Below are positions 51,495-56,458 of a DNA stretch of 56,458 bases, one piece after another. This DNA comes from Aurantiochytrium sp. KH105 (taxonomy: Eukaryota > Sar > Bigyra > Thraustochytrida > Thraustochytriidae), in contig BGKB01000254.1 of NCBI GenBank assembly GCA_003116975.1, forward strand, positions 1-56,458. The letters run 5' to 3'. The position numbers and the translations under genes are program-made. The stretch's first letter is position 1. Each line of letters begins with the position of its first letter. The notes below the pieces were generated by a model. The model had not been told where the DNA came from. It did not search any database and saw only the letters and a list, made by a program, of their open reading frames with translations.

Positions 51495-52151
51495 ATGCAG
51501 GACGAGACAGATCTAGCAAGTGGCTGGGAAACGCTCGAACTCGGTACGGCTGTCGAAGACGCGAGCACGACGACCCCGCGCGCAGAGGTCGACGCCAAAG
51601 ATGACACCGTGGAAAGCGTCTATCGGCAATTCATCGTTGACGTTCCCCGCATGGACGTGGTCTTCGGCGATCAACCGTGGAGCGGCCACCCCACGCTTCT
51701 TTTCATGGACCTTTGGCAACGTCTACGCGAGCAGAACTCAAGCAAGCGTCGCGCAGCAAGAGTCATCCGGCTCTGCTCGCAGTCGGAGCTCGTTTCCTGG
51801 TTTATCATGGGGCAGAAACGCTGGATGGAGGGCTCGGAACACGAAGCCCATTTTCTAGATGGCGGCCGCCAACGCACAGAGATCCATCTCGGGAAGGACC
51901 CGCCGCATGCTGTTCAGAGCATCACGATCACCAAACCATTTCGAGTTGTCGATTTCAATGGCCCTGCCGCACCAAAAGAGCGATTCCGTGTCCGGCTTAC
52001 ACTTACGCACGATCTCAGTGCCGACACCACAACCTATGCGTGGACACGCAAGGAAGGCCAAGGGGCGGATTGGGTCTTTGTTGAGGCCTGCGCCGAGCAA
52101 CCTCTGCTGTCCTCGCAGGAGCGCAGAGACAGGGACGAGGAGGAAAAGTAA
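51495..52151 (+). CDS. Orphan cytosolic protein
   Basis: A 218-residue protein from ATG 51495. I do not recognise the family. It starts with an acidic, Thr-rich disordered segment to about residue 38, followed by a compact mixed region with aromatic-rich strands (DVVFGDQPWSGHPTLLFMDLW, SWFIMGQKRWMEG), and ends with a charged RRDRDEEEK tail. There is no signal peptide, membrane span or cysteine cluster. The alternation of strands from about residue 120 to 200 would suit a beta-rich fold. Single-exon continuity and a good balance of hydrophobic residues support it being real. It is divergent from ACADM, with no functional hint from context. Confidence 0.65.
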   Translation: MQDETDLASGWETLELGTAVEDASTTTPRAEVDAKDDTVESVYRQFIVDVPRMDVVFGDQPWSGHPTLLFMDLWQRLREQNSSKRRAARVIRLCSQSELVSWFIMGQKRWMEGSEHEAHFLDGGRQRTEIHLGKDPPHAVQSITITKPFRVVDFNGPAAPKERFRVRLTLTHDLSADTTTYAWTRKEGQGADWVFVEACAEQPLLSSQERRDRDEEEK

Positions 52152-53649
52152 AGTGACTTGTCTCGCCTTCTTTTGCTCTCCCTGTATCTTCACTTCCTCC
52201 TTCCCCTCTTTCTTTCACTGTCTTGCGGCCAGCGCGATCATATTCTGTAATTTGTCTCGCACACTTCCTGTAAAAGTAGTCGTCTTATCTTTATTCTACG
52301 TATGTTTTCATTCAGCTTGTGCCAAGGATTCAAGTGTCTTATCCACCCCCGCGCTTGTATTGAACTGCGCAGCAGCGGTTTACACCATCCGGCTCGCGAT
52401 GCAACATGCCAGAAAAAGGAATTCATGCCAGAAATTATCGTCTTATTTACTTGTGGTTAATGATCAGGGTTGTTGCACGCTTGATGAGCGCGGGAGAGTC
52501 TTGAGGTAGGCCTAGACAGAAGAAAGTGCCAAAAATCCCTTTTCACCAATTTGTCTGCCACGTCCTCTCATGACCCTTCTAAAATGACTCCAGTCAAAAG
52601 TGCCTCATGAGACACGAGGAAGCTAACTGGCCGTTTTCTTTGCTCTTCCCGTGTCTAGATTCTGGGGCATATAGATTCCGCGCGTGGCGGGGGGGGGGGG
52701 TGGGGCATTTTACGTCCACTACTGTAGTATACTCCCTTATTTATCATCAGAGACTCCGCGCCACCGCCTGCAAGCGATGCGGTGCAATGCTTACCTGCCT
52801 GCTCTCGTAGTTCCAGTTGGAGTCGCAATCCTAGTCGCAGCCCTGGTCGGTCCCATTGGCATCGCAAGATCGACCATGCATCTGCAGTGCACCTGCCATG
52901 GCTGCACTGCTGCTGCCCCAGAGCACAGATTCAGTAGACCCCGTTCCAAATCGTGGCCAACTCCCCGGCAAGGCATCGTTGAGCTGGCACCGGCACCAGC
53001 ACCTACCTGGCTGGTGACACACGAAAAGCACTCCGCGTTGCCGCACGCAGCAGCAGCCATCGAATCCAAACGGCACGGACCGCGACAGAATCTCAAGCCG
53101 CACCGAGCCCGTCGGCCGAGCCACGCTTTTTCTCGCGCCATTCGTTCATCACGGACGGAGGCGTCGAGTCCTGCCGGCGTGCAAACGTTCGCAGGCTCGT
53201 CTGCCTGCCTGCCTGCGTCGGCGCGAGGCGGAGCACGTCTCCCCGCTGCGCTCAGGGCGGCCGCCCATCCTCGCGCGGGCGTTGTTTGCGGGCGCTTGGC
53301 TCCGCGCCCTCGTCTCCAGATTTGAAAGTCTGGTCGGCCGGCCGGTCGGTCGTTGCTCCACGAAATTCGATTTCAAAACGCGATCGCAAAGCCAGCCAAA
53401 ACCCTCCTGGCGGCGCCGCGAGAGTCGGGGACGCGCAGCGCCGCGCCGCGCCGCGCAGCGCCTCATTAGAGCTCGAGGTCGCACCGTCTCGTTGCAGCCT
53501 TCTTCACGCCGCGCAACGGCGCCGCGCCCGACGCGAGGGAGAGAGGAAAACACAGACACTTGGCTCCGGCCGAGGCGCAGCCGCCTCGTCTCGTCTTGTC
53601 TCGTCTCAGGTCCTGCTCGCAGTCCTCCAGTCGCCGCGGGCCAGCCAGC
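52152..53649. other. Intergenic region upstream of the glutaminase-like gene
   Basis: About 52152-52680 is AT-richer and gene-free. A run of 12 G lies at 52689-52700, followed by TGGGG. An Ala/Arg-rich frame at 52684-53325 has no motif and I do not call it. A CTCGT tract at 53584-53607 ends about 40 bp before the next ATG, like the one before the kinesin gene. Confidence 0.45.
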
Positions 53650-56458
53650 ATGAACTCGCACCCGAGCTCGCCCGAACTGAGCACCTTGCTGGCGAATCTT
53701 GTGGGCGATGCCTCGCGCGGGATTAGCACAGCAGAGCTACTCGAGATTCTCGAGCAGACGGGACTGAGCATCTCCGACGAAAGGCTGTCGAGCGACAGCG
53801 CCATCATGGCGTGTCTGCAAAAATCGGAACTCACCTTTGGCGAGCTCATGGCCCTTGCAAAGCACAACGCTCTCATCGAGACAGCCCTCAGCGGTAACCT
53901 CGTCCTCCCCAATTTCCACCTCGTCTCGGAGCAACTCAACCAATGCTTTGAAAAGACCGTGAGGTCCCGAGACTGGAAAAAAGGCAAGGTCTCGCATCGC
54001 ACACCGAAACTCGGTCGCGTCGACCCGGAGCGCCTGGCGGCCTCCTTTTGCAGTCTGCACGGCCAGCAATGGAATCGCGGCGATTATGAAGACAAGTTCA
54101 CCGTTACGGAGATGTGCGCGCCCCTGCTTTACTGCACCGCCCTCGAGCTTAATGGCATGGAGACCGTGCACAAGTACATTGGCCGCGAACCCTCTGGGCG
54201 CTCTGTGCGCGACATTTCGCTCGATAGCGCCAACCTGCCGTACAACCCATTTGTCGACGCCGGTGTCGTCATGAGCTCCGCGCTCGTCAAGAACTCTGAA
54301 CGTCTTGCGGACCGCTTCAACTATATCAAGTCCGTATGGAAGCGTGCCACTGGCAACTCGTCCATCTCCTTTGCCAACTCCCACTACCTCTCGCAACGCC
54401 GCCACGCGCACCACGCCTACTGCCTCGCTTATATGCTCATGGAACACAGCAGCTTTCCCGCAAACGTCAACCTCCAGGACACCATGGACTTTTACTTTAT
54501 GAACTGCTGTATCGAGGCCAGCACGCAAGAACTCGCCATCCTCGCCGCCACGCTCGCTGGCGGCGGTGTGTGCCCCACCACGAATACACGCGTGTTTAGC
54601 GCCGAGCACGTGCAAATGTGTCTCTCAATGATGAGCTCCTGCGGCATGGGTGAACACAGTGGATCGCTTCAGTTCACCATTGGCTTTCCGTGCAAGAGCT
54701 CTCTTTCTGGCTTTACCATGGTCGTCATTCCCAACCTCGGCGGCTTTTGCACCTTTTCTCCGCGTCTCAATCCGCAATCAGAAATTAGCACGTTCGGCCT
54801 CGCCTTCGCCGAGGAGTTCGTGTCGCGCTTTGGCTTGCACACCTTTGACTCCTTTGCGGTGCAGGACGCCCACGTCTACCGCGAAATCTTTCGATCTCCA
54901 GGTACTTCGCAAGATGCCGACGATGACGCCATCCCAGAGGCTGCTGTCCATCTCGACGGCCCTGAAGGCCCTGCCTTTGATGTCAACAAGGGAAGCGCTG
55001 TCCTTCAGGAAGCCAATCTTCTGAAAAAGACGCAGTCTGCCTCGAGTCAGACGTCCCGCGCCAACGCTGACGCGACGAACTCGGCGAGTCTCGCCCGAGG
55101 TGCCGAGTTCCTCGCGGACGAGCTCTTTTACTGCGTTGCCAATGGCAACGCTGATCATCTTCGCCGCGTCTTTGCTCGAGGTGTCGATGTCAATCTTCCC
55201 GACTACGACATGCGTACATGTCTGCACATTGCGGCCTCAGAGGGTCATCTCGAGTGCGTCAAGCTTCTTTGTCTCTTTGGAGCCAATGCTGCTGCCGTCG
55301 ATCGCTTCGGCAACACCCCACTCGACGACGCACGCGCCGAGGGCTATGTCGACGTCGTCAACTATCTCGAGAACCCTCCTGCGTACGCGCAGGCTTCCGC
55401 TGCTCACGACTACCATGTTTTGGAAAAACTCGGGGCCGGCACGCAGTTTTCCGCCGCCGACTCTCTCGGTAGTGCATGCGATTCAGACTCTGAAGGACCG
55501 GCCGCCGATGTCGACCTTGACTTCCCGCACGCACCTGCTGCGGACCCGGCTCCCGACGGATGCGCAAACGTCGACGACATTCCTGAAGGCGTTCCGGTCA
55601 ATGTCAAGGATGGCTCCGACAGCCCCAACTTGGGTCATATCGAGAGCGCGAAAACCATCGAGGATCTTGACGATCAAAGCCAGACCCAAAGCGATGAAAG
55701 CCCTCAAGCTGCAAACAAGACAATCAGCCTTTCGCGCGATACATCGTCGAAGAATCGACGCGAGAACAGCGAGAACAGCGAATCGTCCATTGTCGGCAAG
55801 CATGAAAAGAAAATGGGCGAGGCCTCGCATCAAGAGACGCAAGAAGGCAAGTTGAGGAGCAGAGAAAATAGCGACAAGTCACCACAGGCCGCCTCGCCCG
55901 ATCTTGGCCACAGCCCGACCTTGCAACCCACGCGTTCGCATCTTTCCAGTGGCCTTCGCACCTACCACATGCTCATGGAAGCCATTTCGCAGAATCTTGC
56001 GAGTCCCGAAAACCGCGACTTTGAGTTGGACACCGACACGGAACAGGTCGCAAGCGAGAATGGCGACGCTGGATCCGAAGCCTCGCACGTAGGCGGACCC
56101 CTTGCCGACCTTCTCTTGCGTGGACTCGATGGTCAGCGGACGCCAAAACGCCCAACCAACAGCGCCTTTGACAAGGAACGCATGGAGCGTATGATTGAGG
56201 CCCTCACTCAAATCTACACGGACGAGGCTGGCGTCGAGCACTGCAGACCTCCGACTGACCTCGATCTCCTCAATGCGCTGCATCATCAGGGTATTGGAAC
56301 AGAGGAGCGGTATAACAATCTCGCTCGCGAGTTTTCCAAGTGTTCCTCGGACCATCACAACAACAATGCGCGCACTGAAGTACCTCCGACCTCGTTTGAC
56401 TTTGTCCACGAAAACGTGGATGGCCAAAATGGTCCCACGTCTCGCCACCACGAACGTC
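53650..56458 (+). CDS. Glutaminase-fold protein with ankyrin repeats, catalytic residues lost (3' end outside window)
   Basis: Open from ATG 53650 to the window end (936 codons plus one base), so partial. Residues of about 10-90 are helical like the N-terminal bundle of animal GLS. Residues of about 135-450 follow the serine-dependent glutaminase domain: KYIGREPSG, YNPFVDAG, DFYFMNCC, LAATLAGGGVCPTT, MSSCGMG. Residues of about 491-577 are ankyrin repeats (CLHIAASEGHLECVKLLC), again as in GLS. Against human GLS the catalytic S-x-x-K motif aligns without gaps to Glu154...Ala157; the Asn of NAG is Asp203; the Tyr of CGMY is Gly334; the E...N helix is replaced by basic and His residues. Glutamine hydrolysis is therefore unlikely. 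After 580 there is a long acidic Ser/Asp-rich extension not found in GLS. The fold call is strong; inactivity is inferred. Confidence 0.88.
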   Translation, partial: MNSHPSSPELSTLLANLVGDASRGISTAELLEILEQTGLSISDERLSSDSAIMACLQKSELTFGELMALAKHNALIETALSGNLVLPNFHLVSEQLNQCFEKTVRSRDWKKGKVSHRTPKLGRVDPERLAASFCSLHGQQWNRGDYEDKFTVTEMCAPLLYCTALELNGMETVHKYIGREPSGRSVRDISLDSANLPYNPFVDAGVVMSSALVKNSERLADRFNYIKSVWKRATGNSSISFANSHYLSQRRHAHHAYCLAYMLMEHSSFPANVNLQDTMDFYFMNCCIEASTQELAILAATLAGGGVCPTTNTRVFSAEHVQMCLSMMSSCGMGEHSGSLQFTIGFPCKSSLSGFTMVVIPNLGGFCTFSPRLNPQSEISTFGLAFAEEFVSRFGLHTFDSFAVQDAHVYREIFRSPGTSQDADDDAIPEAAVHLDGPEGPAFDVNKGSAVLQEANLLKKTQSASSQTSRANADATNSASLARGAEFLADELFYCVANGNADHLRRVFARGVDVNLPDYDMRTCLHIAASEGHLECVKLLCLFGANAAAVDRFGNTPLDDARAEGYVDVVNYLENPPAYAQASAAHDYHVLEKLGAGTQFSAADSLGSACDSDSEGPAADVDLDFPHAPAADPAPDGCANVDDIPEGVPVNVKDGSDSPNLGHIESAKTIEDLDDQSQTQSDESPQAANKTISLSRDTSSKNRRENSENSESSIVGKHEKKMGEASHQETQEGKLRSRENSDKSPQAASPDLGHSPTLQPTRSHLSSGLRTYHMLMEAISQNLASPENRDFELDTDTEQVASENGDAGSEASHVGGPLADLLLRGLDGQRTPKRPTNSAFDKERMERMIEALTQIYTDEAGVEHCRPPTDLDLLNALHHQGIGTEERYNNLAREFSKCSSDHHNNNARTEVPPTSFDFVHENVDGQNGPTSRHHER

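Noticed and set aside
52684..53325. 213-residue plus-strand frame
   Set aside because: It starts in a poly-G run, has no recognisable fold or motif, and overlaps similar frames on the other strand.
53737..54615. 292-residue minus-strand frame
   Set aside because: It is antisense to the glutaminase domain, which is clearly homologous to GLS on the plus strand.

Overview
The window looks like nuclear DNA from a unicellular eukaryote, most likely a stramenopile of the labyrinthulomycete/thraustochytrid type. The reasons are GC-rich coding sequence, long uninterrupted eukaryotic genes (kinesin, TBC RabGAP, RAD54B, USB1, mitochondrial acyl-CoA dehydrogenase), mitochondrial presequences, and genes packed on both strands with short intergenic gaps. 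Nothing bacterial such as an operon, a Shine-Dalgarno site or a CRISPR array is visible. The taxonomic call is inference.

Layout. 1-6.6 kb is gene-poor: a broken, possibly transposase-derived relic, AAAGC-type repeats and a GC-rich upstream region. 6.6-10.9 kb holds two tandem paralogues with an EGF-like N-terminus and about seven membrane segments; the second contains an assembly artefact (one N flanked by a 47-bp duplicate). 11.2-18.1 kb has an FAD oxidoreductase divergent from a 1667-residue LRR protein. 18.3-22.2 kb carries a TBC protein, an orphan basic protein and USB1, all on the minus strand. 22.8-25.0 kb encodes a fusion of a 6-oxopurine-type methylthionucleoside phosphorylase with an MTA/SAH deaminase, followed by a kinesin (25.6-27.9 kb).

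28.5-37.4 kb is the most striking locus. It is one gene of about 29 exons encoding LRRs, a Roc GTPase, a COR domain and a C-terminal TIR domain. Each LRR is its own exon of about 84 bases, every intron is phase 2, and the first ten LRR exons lie with their introns in a homogenised tandem array of about 263 bp. All the other recognised genes here can be read as single exons. I read it as a candidate innate-immune-type receptor with a fast-evolving repeat array.

37.7-43.2 kb has a small mitochondrial protein, a coiled-coil protein and RAD54B. 43.9-48.5 kb has a kinase-like relic, a secreted orphan and a gene-free stretch. 48.5-56.5 kb has medium-chain acyl-CoA dehydrogenase, an orphan, and a glutaminase-fold ankyrin protein that runs off the window end and appears to have lost its catalytic residues.

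The genes do not form one pathway. Apart from the tandem membrane-protein pair, neighbours look functionally unrelated. Two multidomain fusions (deaminase-phosphorylase and LRR-Roc-COR-TIR) and one apparent pseudoenzyme stand out.
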